From Struthio camelus (Eukaryota > Chordata > Aves > Struthioniformes > Struthionidae): 64,000 nucleotides of DNA. The stretch spans positions 80,164,641-80,228,640 of the forward strand of contig NC_090946.1 of the NCBI RefSeq assembly GCF_040807025.1, in the 5' to 3' direction. Numbering within the stretch: the first letter of the stretch is position 1; every line of letters starts with the position of its first letter. A program made the position numbers and the translations under genes. The notes beneath the pieces are model-generated. The model did not search any database and was not told the origin of the DNA. It was given only the letters and a program-made list of their open reading frames with translations. This document shows, in pieces, positions 52,201 through 61,819 of the stretch.

Positions 52201-55200
52201 ATGTTAAGGTATTTCTTCCCCAGTCACATTGCACTGATGTGTGGGTAGGGTCAGTCCATGAGAAAGAATCTTCTGGACTGCTATGCAATATTTCAGTATT
52301 CTTACTTTATTCCTTTTAAGATAAAAATAAGACAACTGAAAGCCTAACAAAAATTCTGAACTTACCTTACCATTAAGGGGAAGCTCCTGTTCATAAGTGC
52401 AGGTTGTCAGCAGCAGCTTTTGCATGCTGATGCATTTCACTGTGGAAGGCACTTTCCTGTGGACATACAAACCAGGGTTAACAGCAGCATATTTTGTCTG
52501 ACTTGTTATGCTCTCACGGTCTTTAGGGAAAATAATGGACCTGTGTTTAAAGGGTTATTTACGTGTTTGCAGTATTTATTTAAGAAGGATTACTGTGTTC
52601 TACCCTATACAAAATAGTATGTTTATGGTTTTAAACACATTAATGCAAAGGCACTCAGTAAGATTAATTACACTGTCACAGTTTTCTTTTACCAGCACCT
52701 TTAGCTTTGCTGCATTCATGATGTCATAACTGTTTATGAAGAGGAAAAAGTTAAATTTGGCTGATGTGATCTTGCACTTTTTGCTACACAACCAGTTTTT
52801 AAATGTATATGCTTATTCAGTAAAATGTGAAATTTTTTAAAAAGAGTAATACTAATGCAAAAATGACACCCCTTTTAAAAATTTTACTTTGAAGCTCAGT
52901 GTTTTTGCTTTTAGTTCTCTACCACCTCCCTCCCTTCTCCCTCCCTTCTCTGTTCAAATGGAGAGGATATAAGGAGAATTCAGATGCCGCATGTCTTAAG
53001 CGAAAGCGTTCCCAAGGTACAGTAACTGTAGATTTCTTTCTTGTAGTACTCCTGGTTTAGGAAGCCTTAAATTCTAGTTTGCTCATATCAATTAAACGTT
53101 AGATTTACCCGCTTCAATTTCTTGAGCTGCCTTCATGCCGTTTCCTTCAAAAGGGAAGGAAAAAGCATTGTAAGTCTTAGAAAAGTAGAAGTGCTTTGAA
53201 TCATAGAGAAAAGTAGATGCTAACAGTATCATGTGCTAATCCATATTATAATTGTTTGTGACTGTCATGAAAAGTGTAAACATTGGTTTCTTACATTCCT
53301 ACCGTGTGGATTGGCTTTTTCAATAAACTGAGAGCAATGTGTTTAAAATCACAGAAGTCCTGCTGTAAGATAAATGATGTTAGAGAAGGAATGGGGGATT
53401 GAAAAAAGAGTTTTATACTACATAATGTTTTGTTTGCCACTTTTCTGGGTAATGTATGCATCATGATCTTTAATTTTCTGTTGTGAAATGTTTTTACTGG
53501 AGCTTTTGTATCAGTACTGGAATGGAGTAAGACTTTGGGCATATTATATAAAAAGGGAAGGCTGTCTGGAATACCGGACCAAGACTGCTGTGTTGCAGAA
53601 ACAACTTTGAATTGTACAGCAGTTCATGTTGTACAAATTCATTTCAGAAGGTGGGAGTGGATCTTACAGGAGACATTAATGATTGCAGAAGGCTCAGAAG
53701 TACTTGGCACTGATCTATCTGTGCCCCTGTTAAAGCTAGTAAAAGTTAAATTCTTACTGACTTCAGTGATTGTGGAACTAGACTTCTGAAAACTGCACCC
53801 TCGATTTACAACGTAAATGCAAATGGTAGGTTTAGAGTTTTTCTTATCCCATCTGGTCTCTTAGCTCCTGGGGTTATTTTGAAGTATAAGAACTTATTTT
53901 GACATGCATAAGTGTTTGCCTTTTGACTTTCTTTGATTACACTTTTCTTTAATTGGATCCAAAATGCAAATGCCTGCAATCAAAATGTTTAATACTAAAC
54001 TTTTTCCTGCCACTTCTCAAACATGGAACTCAAGTCCATTCAAGGCAAATAGGTGTAATTACAGTTTTAAACAGTAAGAAGAGCCATACGTCTTTGCTTC
54101 ATCTTTAGATAACTGTTTTTATGCTTCATTTTCTGTGTGCACAGAAAGTCATTTTGTATAATTTTGCTCAAATCATGCTCAGTTGTGGTCTTGAATGTGC
54201 TTAAATTGAAAGTTGGTGCTTATATAACAAATCATGACGTTCATGAATTGAGAAATGATAAAGTACAATATAAAAATGGCAGCAATGTGAAACAGCCCAA
54301 TTTGATTAAGAGCAATAGTCTTTCTAATGGCTTTGCATTTATCTTTTAAATAAAAAATTGCTTTAAAATCTGAAGCTGTGCCTCAAGTTTGCATACTGGA
54401 ACTTGAGTTATTGAAAACAGTGGCCAAATTATACTCCCAACTCTGTGCATGAAGTGCCGGGTTTTGTTCAGAAACTAGTGCTCAGTAATTGCAAGGCAGA
54501 TTTAGTTTAAAAAAAAGTATCTGAACAGAGAAAGCAGGAAAGGATTTCAAACAGTATGTATCCCTGCTCTGGTCACTAGCCCTGACTGGAGTGACAGTTC
54601 CTTTCTGGAAGAGGTGGAGATAATATCAGCTCTAGCACTTCAAAGATTGCTTTCCTCTAGATTGATTTTCCGCTTGAGTATAGTCAGAAACTCTGGTAGA
54701 AAGGAATCATCCCATGCTTTCGTCTTGGCAGGTAGATGAAAGTATCAAATGCAAGCCAAGCGCTTGCCTTAAAAGGTATTTAATTTTAAACTGTTGACCC
54801 TGTGAAATATCACGTTCAAGTACCTGTCCATCTGCAGCTTCTGCTGGAAGTGTTCAGCTCTTCAAGTATTTAAGCTGGAAGACTGTTCGCACTGGCAGCA
54901 CGCACACATTCTGCACGTCCCCAGCTTCCCCGTGTGTTTTATACTGTGAGCATAAAGGACAGTGCAAGGTTTGTGCTCCTCAGCTGTTGCCAATTATTTT
55001 GGCTCAGTATGAGTCTAATCCAGATCAAGTTCTTTGAGGCTTTAGGAATATGTATTTTACATTCTCTTTTTCCCTTTCTTTTTCCCCATATTGAAACTTT
55101 TTAGAGGGATTTTTCCCTCTTCATCTTTCTTGGTGAAACCAAGTAGTGTGATAATAACCACTGATTTCTGCAGCTGAGAAAACTTCTTTCCTAATCCTTC

Positions 55201-58200
55201 TCATGTCAGCTATCTTCCATCTGCAGTGAAACTGTGCCTTCCACATATTGGTACTGTATTCCTGAAAAACCTTTCATCGGTAGATTCTGGGCTATAAAGA
55301 AAATCAGAGCGTGGTCTGGCTTCTGTAGACTTGGCCAAACTAGAAAGCTCAGCAGAGTTCAAGAGTGCCTAGGGATTTCTGCAGTTGGGGAATGTTCACC
55401 TAAGGAAGCTCCTTCAGAGAAAGCTACGCATGTTGTCTGTGTCAAAGTAGCTCATGTGAAAACAAAGCTGCAAGAAGTCTGCTCTGGGGAGAGGTTCCTG
55501 TCCTGTGATCCAGCGGGAGACCCTTCACCTCTTTTGCGTCCTATTCAGAGATTCTGTGGCCACAGTTGGATCTCGGTGAAGCTCAGAAACATCCTAGCCT
55601 AGTGCCCTGATGTGAATCCCCAGCTGTAGAAAGTTTATTCTTGAAGGACCCAGGAGGCAGAGGAAGAAGCATGAAGAATGTTTTCCTGTTGCCACATCCA
55701 CTGCCTAATCTAAATTCTGCAAATTGATACCCTGTCCTTCCTCAGCCAAGCTACAGCATGCCTTAGTGACTTCTTGACATCTTAGTGACATCTCTTGGTA
55801 CAAACATCTCCTGCGTTGTCAGTTTGAGCACCTTTGCAACATGGAAGAGGTTTACATCACAGTCACTGTGTTTGAAAAGAGAATGGTAAATCATGTTATC
55901 TCATATTTAAGGAAATAAAACTCTCATTCTCAAGCTCTTGTTCAAGACAGTGATTGTAGCCCTTGTCATCCCATACCTGGAAAGCATGGTTGGTCTCTTC
56001 TGATTTTTAGGATGCTTATTTTCATGTTGCTGTCAGACCTCCTCAGAAGACATATTTCTTCCAGCCTGGGAACACCAGCAGTAAAATATCCTTTTGTTTG
56101 GCCCCTTGAGGGTCTTGTGAATGTCTTCAAAGCCCTTGATGGAGTAGTTGCCCTCATGAAGAGGAACTTTATTGCAGTTTCTGTTACCTAGATGAGTAGT
56201 AAATAGTAGCTCCTTTGCACAATGACAGAGAACCTCTGTCCCTGCCCAGCTGTGCGTGCACACATGGCTTATGGATCATTTATCCTCATGACTGGTCTCT
56301 GCTAGGCAGCTCTTCTCTCAGCTGAGTTTCTGGTATGCAAGTCCCAGCAAGGGTGTACCATTTTGCTCTCCTCAGACATTGTCATCATTGGCAGAGACGG
56401 CAGAGACGTCATGTGCTTACGTGACGGTAGAGAGTGCACAACAATAAGCATCAAGTGGAGAGTCCCTCCTCTTTTGAAGAGCTAATCTTGCACACAAAGA
56501 GGAACTGGAGCTCAGGGTAGTAGGTATTTCTGTATCGGGGGGTTCTGTTCCATTCATGAACATCACATCTGGGGTTTGAGGACAAATCAACCTCCCAGTG
56601 TTTGTGTGAGTCAAGAAGGGGAGACAAAATCTCACTCCATCTAGATAAGGGGATGGTTGGTCTGTGGAACAGGAACGTTGACCCTCAAGTGCACTTGGTA
56701 AACAGTACATCATATGGGTTTTCGAAACAGGATGCTTAAGGTGGAGCGTGTGGCCTAGCTTATTCTGGCCCAGTTGACTTTTTAAAGAATGTATCTATTC
56801 CTGATTGGTGAGACAGTCACCTTGGGAGCGCCATCCAAATGTCTGTCAAATGCTGCACTGGTATATATGATGCCTCTGAAATGTCCTGCAGTCATTGTTT
56901 TTCAGTAACTGACTCTACTGCTGATTTGGACTTTGCTTTTGGACACAAATTGTTTGTGTGGACAGACACTCAAGGGAAAAGCAAGTGATAAAATTATTGG
57001 TAAACAAAACTTACTAAGAAATGTAAAATGTAAATATATTATGAATATAAAATGTATCAATTTATTGATAGATTAGATTTACTGAGAAGTGTTGTCCATG
57101 TGCCTGTTTTGCATCCTGCCCTTTCCCAAAAGGTTCTGATACTTCCTAGTGGAAGGGGAACTGAGAAGCAGGAAGAGCAAACAACAACAACAATATTTTG
57201 GGAGCCAGGTGGAAAGGAAGGGAGGGCGTATAGTGCAAGTACTTTTTTTTTTTTTCTTGACCAGCGTCTGAGCTTGAATATAATGTGTATGTTGACAGCA
57301 CATCTCGGAGAGGTAAGCAACTGTTCTCAAGAGGTAGAGAAGCACAGTCCTACTGAAGCCATATGGTGCTTGTGTTAACAGTAGGCCCTAGCTTTTCAGA
57401 TTTTCTTTTGAAGGCAGGACTAAATATGCAAAGAAATAGTAGTGTGAATTTCATTTGCAGTTCCTCAGTGCATGCATGGCTCTGAGCATGTCCTTCAACA
57501 TACGTATTTCTGAAGAACAGTATAAGAGTATAAGTTAGGGATTTATTCTTCCCAAGTGAGAACCATCCTGGAAAATCCGTGACCTTTCTGAATATTCTTT
57601 GTGATGGAGAGGCCAGGCTTTATTTCAGGAAAACGTTTGAAGATCCCTCTTCCCCAAATCACTATTCTTCCAGCAGTCGTAAGCAACTCAATCATGGGCC
57701 CCTGTTTCCCTCTTCTTCTGCGCGGTTTGGCCCTTGAGATCATTGTGATGGTCTCAGAGGTATTATGCTTCTATCCCTCTGCTATCAGCTCCCCTAGGAG
57801 CATATTCTGAGAGATGATTTACAGAATGTAGGTAGAATAGTTCTTTGCTGGTGAAGTCCTGCTAAACGATGAGTAAAGACCACAGTGGTCATGAATTTGG
57901 TGGTGGGGGAGATTCCATAGACGTGCAAGACAGTCACATGCCTCTGCCACTAGACTGCTTGCCTCTTTCAGGACATCACTGTTGCGTTAATTTTGATGCC
58001 AGGTCTGAAAGAGGAAGTTTTGCTGGGTATTTCCTTTCCCTCTCCAGGTCTATACTTATATTTCCGGTCATAGCATCATCTCTGCTCCTACAGGGGAGTT
58101 TATGAAAAAATCTTTTTGCTTGTTCAGTGAATTCACACTAGATTGCTTCTTGCTCTTGCCAGTCATTAGCCTAAGCTACCATACCTGCTCTTCAAAGTCA

Positions 58201-61200
58201 CACTTGATGTCCTTTCCTGTTCTTTGTGCTGGCAGTGTAAAACAGCAATGTAGTTCTGGTTATTTTTTGCGAATTAGTTGTTTACCATAATAGAGGAGTA
58301 ATCCTTTTCTGATCTCCCTGTTTCTTAGAGACTTGATTTCGTTTTTCAGCAAACTACGTTAGGTCTGTATGCTTTGGCAAAGAAACAAAAAATACAGCAG
58401 GAGAAAAGTCTCAGCGTTTAGCTTAACGTGGCTGTTCTGTGCTATAATAGAGTTAAAATCTGAAATTGTGATAGCTCAGGCTTTGCCAGAATGTCTTCAG
58501 AAGAGCATAAAAAATTCATTTAAATGACTTCAAGTAGGGGATGAGCTAGAGTTTTAACTTTTTATGAAGTAAAAAAAAAAAAAAACCCTCTAAGTCTTTT
58601 CCGTGACTGCAGGCTTTTTACCGTGACCTACTGACACAATTAACAGTGACAAATAACACATTTGTCATAGGACTACTGCTGTTAATTGTTAGCCCTCCTA
58701 AACGTTGCACGTCTCATGTTAGATGAGGCCAAAGCAGCAGATTTCCAAACCTAGGTGAAATCCAAATTACTAGTCAGTACAGCTGCAATATTGTTTTGCT
58801 AATGCAAGCCTCAAGCTTAGATGAGAGATTCTGGCTTGCATTATAACGTGCCTGCTGTGCTTAATCCTGACAATCAGGCAGTGTATCGTGAATTTGGTCC
58901 CAGAGTTCAATCAGTCAGTTCCAAATCTGGAAAATACACTAACTGCACAAAGGCACTAGAGCTCTTAGTGGCTTTTGAAAGACCTAGCTTCTGTTCTGTG
59001 CCAGAAATTACTCATTCAGAGGCTTTCTCACTGAACTGCATTTCCAACTCTAGACATTTCTGAAAGGATAAAAGATGCAATGGAGCCTTCTAGTAACAGA
59101 GCTTTGAAAGCATCTATCTGTCTAGGCTACTGCAGTGCACTGTAGCCACAGTCAAAACCAGGGATCTCACTGTACAGATACAGGAGAAAGAAAATAGGAA
59201 TATAATTGCTTTTTGCTAGCAAGAATGCACGTGACAGCCACTTGGTCGTCAGAGCAACCTGCAGTATTTTGTGATGCATTGTCCTGCCTCCCCCCCCATA
59301 TTTTGTTTTCAGCTGAGAGTATATTTTGGAAGGTTACTATCCCAAAAAAGGAATGACAGTGGGAGGAGGATGATGTGAAATGTCCTCAGAGGTGGCCCCC
59401 AAACTGCTGCTTGGTCTTGGTCAGATTAGTCCTAAATGTAAAATCTTTTCAAGGTAAGAAGTAATACGGATTTAGGTATAATAGAGCTCTAGATTTTACT
59501 GTGTGTGAATTTCCCTTTTCTCTCTCTGTCTGAAGAGGCTTTTTTTCCTCTTATCCATCTAAATTAAATGTTGTTCCTTTTTGCTGCAGCTATTCATAGT
59601 CTAAAGTTGAGTCGCAACCATGTGGACTGGCACAGTGTGGATGAAGTGTATCTTTACAGTGATGCAACAACATCTAAAATTGCAAGAACTGTTACACAAA
59701 AGTTGGGGTTTTCCAAAGGTAATATTTCTCAGAGTTTGTAAAGGATATTGTAAATACCAGTATTCTAACAGTTTGTTGGTTTAACAGTAGGAAGAGAAGA
59801 CAAATTTGAAGTTCTGATATGTGTTTAGCCCATTTTTGCCACTGAAGTGTTGCAGAAGATTGTATTACGTGCTTTAGGTTGTGTACATAGTTGCAGCTGG
59901 ACATGAATAGGCTACGACTTATTTTCATTACTTGTTTTATTATTATTTTGATGCAGCAGTTCATATAGCATAAGTATATTAAAATATTACAGTTTCACAG
60001 TCTAGCAGCTACGATATAAAAATTATGGTTCCCTTTGCAACCTTAACTTTACCCCTGTGTACTTCCGTACTGTGATGCATTTCTTCAATACATGATCATG
60101 TCTTCCCCTCTTGCTAGCTCCTGCTTCCAACAGTTCATGTAATAGCCCTATGAACTCAGAGGAGGGGTAGAGTTCTATTTTGAGGGAAACTATTTTCAAT
60201 AGGACTCCTCATTTAATCTCGAAACTACCAGTTATAAAGCCAGTGAGGCTAAATGGCTGGGAGAGAGGATAATCTCTCCCTTGGGAAAGGCAGACTGATG
60301 CCAACCTAGAAATCTGGAAATTGTCCTCTCTGCTGTGGTGTTTCTATGCTCTGCTGGACAACTGCATAAACAGGAACATATGCGAGTTCCTTCTGTTTTG
60401 TTCCTTGTTGTCTGAATAGACAGGAGCAGGTAATAGATTTGTCTTTATTCTCCATGCCTCCGTTCTATAATTAATACCCTCTTACCCCTCAGGGATATTT
60501 ATTAAAATTTGCCAAGAATTAATGTAATTCAATGCTATTGCACAAAATTCCCGAAGAAATGAAGTACTATGTATCCAGAACATGATTTGGAAAGTGTGCA
60601 ATGAATCACGCGCAAGATCTGTTGTAAAAAATCTGAGGGGAGACTTAGCTTATCAAGTAGGCTGCTATTTGATAAGTCTGTCCTTTGTAAAAACTGCCAT
60701 GTGGTCATGTAGTTCCAGGCATCACTATAGTGCCCAAGTGGACAAGGGCAGGAGTTAAGTGTTGTAGAAGGGACCTTAATTCTGCAGTTCTGAAGTGTTT
60801 ACTTTGCAAGTTTCATATGTTGGCATTCTCACTGTGTTTTCCTCCTCCTTAAAAACAAAGCAAGTTGTATGTTTCAATTTTTATCGTGGGGAATGATGCT
60901 GTCTTCCTCTCCGTGGCCATCTAACGGCTTGCTGGATTTATTATTTTCTCCCAGTTGCACAGCTAGCACTTGTACAAGGCTGTTGCCTTCTATACTGGTC
61001 TGTCACTAGAGGGGGATGGAGACACACTTTGCTAATGGGTTTCACAAGCCAGCTGCAGGAAGGTGAGACAATACCCATATTTGCCCTGGGTAACTGATTT
61101 TTAATTTGGCTGCTGAACCGGAGAATGAGTGGTGAAACTTGGGGTTGGATCTACTTGAAATAAAATGTGATTTTCCTTGTAAAAGCGACAAATTGTAAAG

Positions 61201-61819
61201 ATTTTTAACCAGATGTGTTAATGGGGTCAGAGAGAGACTGCTGATGCTTAGCAATTTTGTGGCAAGGTCATTTCAATAATTACTCATGGTGTGGGAGAAA
61301 GGTAGAGATGTACAGATGTTTAGAGGCATGCAGAAGAAAGGTAGCTAATAGTACTGTAAAAGCAGACAGACAGTTAATAAACTGTTTTCTAAAAAGTTGT
61401 TTTTTCTAAACATCCCTGAAATTAGTTATCTTTACAGTGGAAACGGCCAATCAGTATATTGACCAATGCAATTAATATCACTTAGTTGCTCAAATATCTC
61501 AGGAGTTTAAGATTGCAGACATTTAAAAATACATGCTGTTTCTTCATGTATAATCTTATTTTCAAAATACTTTAATGCATTGGTGTGAGATGAACTAATG
61601 TTCTGTCAACATATATGAGAGCATCACACTTCCTCGAATGTAACTGATCTAGGATAATGTTTTTCCTGCAGCTTCAAGTAGTGGGACAAGGCTACATAGA
61701 GGCTATGTAGAAGAAGCTACGTTAGAAGACAAGCCACCACAAACTAGTCACATTGTGTTTGTTGTGCATGGTATTGGGCAGAAAATGGACCAAGGAAGGA
61801 TCATCAAAAACACTGCTAT
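27497..61819 (+). CDS. DDHD1: DDHD1, phosphatidic-acid-preferring phospholipase A1 (5' part, four coding exons)
   Basis: DDHD1 is an intracellular phospholipase A1 that acts preferentially on phosphatidic acid and gives lysophosphatidic acid. In mammals it is linked to mitochondrial membrane dynamics, and its loss causes spastic paraplegia SPG28. The four exons here (27497-28217, 45506-45679, 59590-59718, 61672-61819) join in one frame, 1172 coding bases, giving 390 residues plus two bases. The joined product runs from a low-complexity N-terminus through the W-F-Y-R/K-E-D and Y-D-S-L-R-I-E-L block and the M-R-G-Q-W-F-I-D-G-T-W block to V-F-V-V-H-G-I-G-Q. I recognise this series as DDHD1 rather than DDHD2 or SEC23IP. 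The lipase serine motif and the DDHD domain should lie beyond the window. The gene shows no frameshift or premature stop, so it appears functional. Identity rests on remembered family sequence, not a search. Confidence 0.93.
28352..29560 (+). repeat. G-rich minisatellite in DDHD1 intron 1, about 42 bp unit, roughly 30 copies
   Basis: The array is built on 'tgggtgcccctc' followed by one of two unit types. One has 'acccaccgryatggggtgg', the other 'gcgcagggactggggaggtg', and both are followed by a run of 5-8 G. Most full units are 41-43 bases and some are shortened to about 35-39. I count about 30 starts between 28380 and 29546. The two types alternate irregularly, and some higher-order pairs repeat. 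Because 42 is divisible by three, and stop codons are rare, the array is open in all three forward frames and partly in reverse. These long frames (Gly/Pro/Thr-rich) are not evidence of protein. The first unit lies about 135-160 bases after the exon 1 donor. Confidence 0.95.
29561..31100 (+). repeat. Diverged tail of the intron 1 minisatellite
   Basis: Past 29.56 kb the same pattern continues with growing divergence and looser spacing. Elements like 'actgggcaccc', 'cactgggtacccctt', 'gggacgccaggtagccc' and 'ggcattgggcacccctt' alternate with 'cacacacctg' and G-rich stretches. The same 'ctgggaggtgg...ggatgtcccctt' flavour is still faintly visible near 30.9-31.1 kb. This suggests one long array whose exon-distal end has stopped homogenising. 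The distal limit is a judgement. Confidence 0.6.
31422..31447 (+). repeat. A-rich tract, A13 then (CAAA)n
   Basis: A run of thirteen A residues is followed by three CAAA units. No SINE or retrocopy body could be recognised directly upstream, so it is listed only as a simple repeat. Confidence 0.85.
35700..36990 (+). other. Purine-rich + strand stretch in intron 1
   Basis: A and G strongly predominate on the + strand over about 1.3 kb, densest at 36340-36990, with repeated 'gagaag', 'ggaggag' and 'agagagaaag' words and a (GAA)4 tract near 36821-36834. No tandem period longer than three bases is evident. It may be an old transposon relic or simply compositional skew. I could not match it to a known family. 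Confidence 0.4.
37160..37240 (+). repeat. Old amniote repeat fragment (second copy type)
   Basis: 'aaaagtcccatggctttcaa' is followed by 'tgggattggaggacatgcttaaattttaggaggtactcaca' in overlapping words. This resembles the 'ttgacttcaatggga' and 'tactcacatgcttaa' parts of ancient interspersed amniote repeats. It is short and diverged, and its family name is not assigned. Confidence 0.33.
38563..38650. repeat. (TTA/TTTA)n AT-rich low-complexity tract
   Basis: About 88 bases are almost entirely A and T, built from ATTATTT, TTATTT and TAATTA words with only a few C or G. The irregular units suggest an old, degraded microsatellite. Confidence 0.9.
41613..41640 (+). repeat. Poly-G tract, G21-C-G6
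   Basis: Twenty-one G residues, one C and six more G stand in otherwise AT-rich intron. A pure G run this long is rare and unstable. The exact length may be a sequencing or assembly artefact. Confidence 0.9.
42079..42096 (+). repeat. Poly-T tract, T18
   Basis: Eighteen consecutive T residues in intron 1. No 3' end of a minus-strand retrocopy could be recognised next to it. Confidence 0.9.
45506..45679 (+). CDS. DDHD1: DDHD1 coding exon 2 (residues 241-298)
   Basis: The exon is 174 bases, phase 1 at both ends. The acceptor is 'gatttttag' and the donor g|gtaaga. The split codon with exon 1 makes Gln241. The product includes K-I-P-V-M-R-G-Q-W-F-I-D-G-T-W-Q-P-L-E followed by an acidic helix-like part, E-E-S-N-L-I-E-Q-E-H-L-N. 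This is a very conserved block of the PA-PLA1 family N-terminal to the lipase core. The open frame reads past the donor into the intron for about 68 codons, but the donor and the exact continuation in exon 3 fix the end. Confidence 0.95.
50740..50935 (+). mobile_element. CR1 LINE 3' fragment, sense
   Basis: It starts with 'cacagagaggctgtgaaatc', parallel to the 'cagagaggttgtggagtctcc' part of the CR1 3' region. It continues through 'gaaatattcaaaattcaact', 'gcaacctgatgtaa' and 'ggacccgatgacctcc', and ends in 'ttctatgattctgtgatg', the CR1 3' octamer type. It is strongly 5' truncated, as is usual for avian CR1 copies, with no coding capacity. Confidence 0.88.
51195..51440 (-). mobile_element. 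CR1 LINE 3' fragment, antisense
   Basis: On the + strand it reads 'gggacctctggagagtgtct', 'ggtccaaccccc', 'gagttttgaacatctccaag', 'gggcaacctgttccagtg' and 'aaaaagttttttcttatg'. This is the reverse complement of a typical avian CR1 3' region, so the element lies on the minus strand with its 3' end at about 51195. It faces the sense copy 260 bases to the left in a tail-to-tail arrangement. It is truncated and non-coding. Confidence 0.93.
55230..56460 (+). mobile_element. Decayed retrotransposon with DIRS-type reverse transcriptase motifs
   Basis: At 56002-56034 the frame reads D-F-(stop)-D-A-Y-F-H-V-A-V, matching the 'D-L-K-D-A-Y-F-H' motif of the reverse transcriptase of DIRS-order retrotransposons. 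In the same frame, 61 codons further at 56179-56196, it reads F-C-Y-L-D-E, the position and form of the catalytic Y-L-D-D box. Between them Y-F-F-Q-P-G-N-T is consistent with the segment before P-F-G-L, and a shifted frame gives F-K-A-L. Several stops and frame changes show that it is long dead. The 122-codon open frame at 55234-55602 just upstream may be part of the same element (gag region), but I cannot show that. Gypsy-type elements are less likely because of the D-A-Y-F-H wording. Both ends are uncertain. Confidence 0.55.
59590..59718 (+). CDS. DDHD1: DDHD1 coding exon 3 (residues 299-341)
   Basis: The exon is 129 bases, phase 1 at both ends. The acceptor is 'ttttgctgcag' and the donor g|gtaata. 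The product starts A-I-H-S-L-K-L-S-R-N-H-V-D-W-H and continues D-E-V-Y-L-Y-S-D-A-T-T, ending G-F-S-K. I recall the same block with almost no changes in mammalian DDHD1. It leads into the lipase core. It contains no internal stop, and its length preserves the frame of exons 2 and 4, so skipping it would remove 43 residues without a frameshift. Confidence 0.95.
59719..61671 (+). other. DDHD1: DDHD1 intron 3 (1.95 kb)
   Basis: The intron begins GTAATA and ends 'tgtttttcctgcag'. It is AT-rich with no recognised repeat, RNA gene or extra exon. Confidence 0.85.
61672..61819 (+). CDS. DDHD1: DDHD1 coding exon 4 (residues 342-390, last codon split)
   Basis: The exon is 148 bases, entered in phase 1 and left in phase 2. 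The donor is 'gctat|gtgagt', so the next codon (probably Met) is completed in exon 5 outside the window. The product includes H-R-G-Y-V-E-E-A-T-L-E-D and the strand-turn I-V-F-V-V-H-G-I-G-Q (about 369-378), followed by K-M-D-Q-G-R-I-I-K-N-T-A. The H-G-I-G-Q loop is a hallmark at the start of the alpha/beta-hydrolase core in DDHD-family PLA1 enzymes. The serine nucleophile motif comes later and is not in this window. Confidence 0.95.

Larger units (their letters stand above)
45680..59589 (+). other. DDHD1: DDHD1 intron 2 (13.9 kb)
   Basis: The intron starts GTAAGA and ends 'tttttgctgcag'. It is AT-rich and contains two CR1 tails (50.7-51.4 kb), a decayed DIRS-like reverse transcriptase (55.2-56.5 kb) and short mononucleotide runs: T13 at 57243-57255 and A15 at 58571-58585. 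No further coding exon was recognised. The remaining sequence, 45.7-50.7, 51.4-55.2 and 56.5-59.6 kb, shows nothing I can name. Confidence 0.85.

Noticed and set aside
57540-57810. Second DIRS-type reverse transcriptase copy
   Set aside because: A few words resemble the region around the Y-L-D-D box, but no motif is kept in one frame. The evidence was too weak to list.
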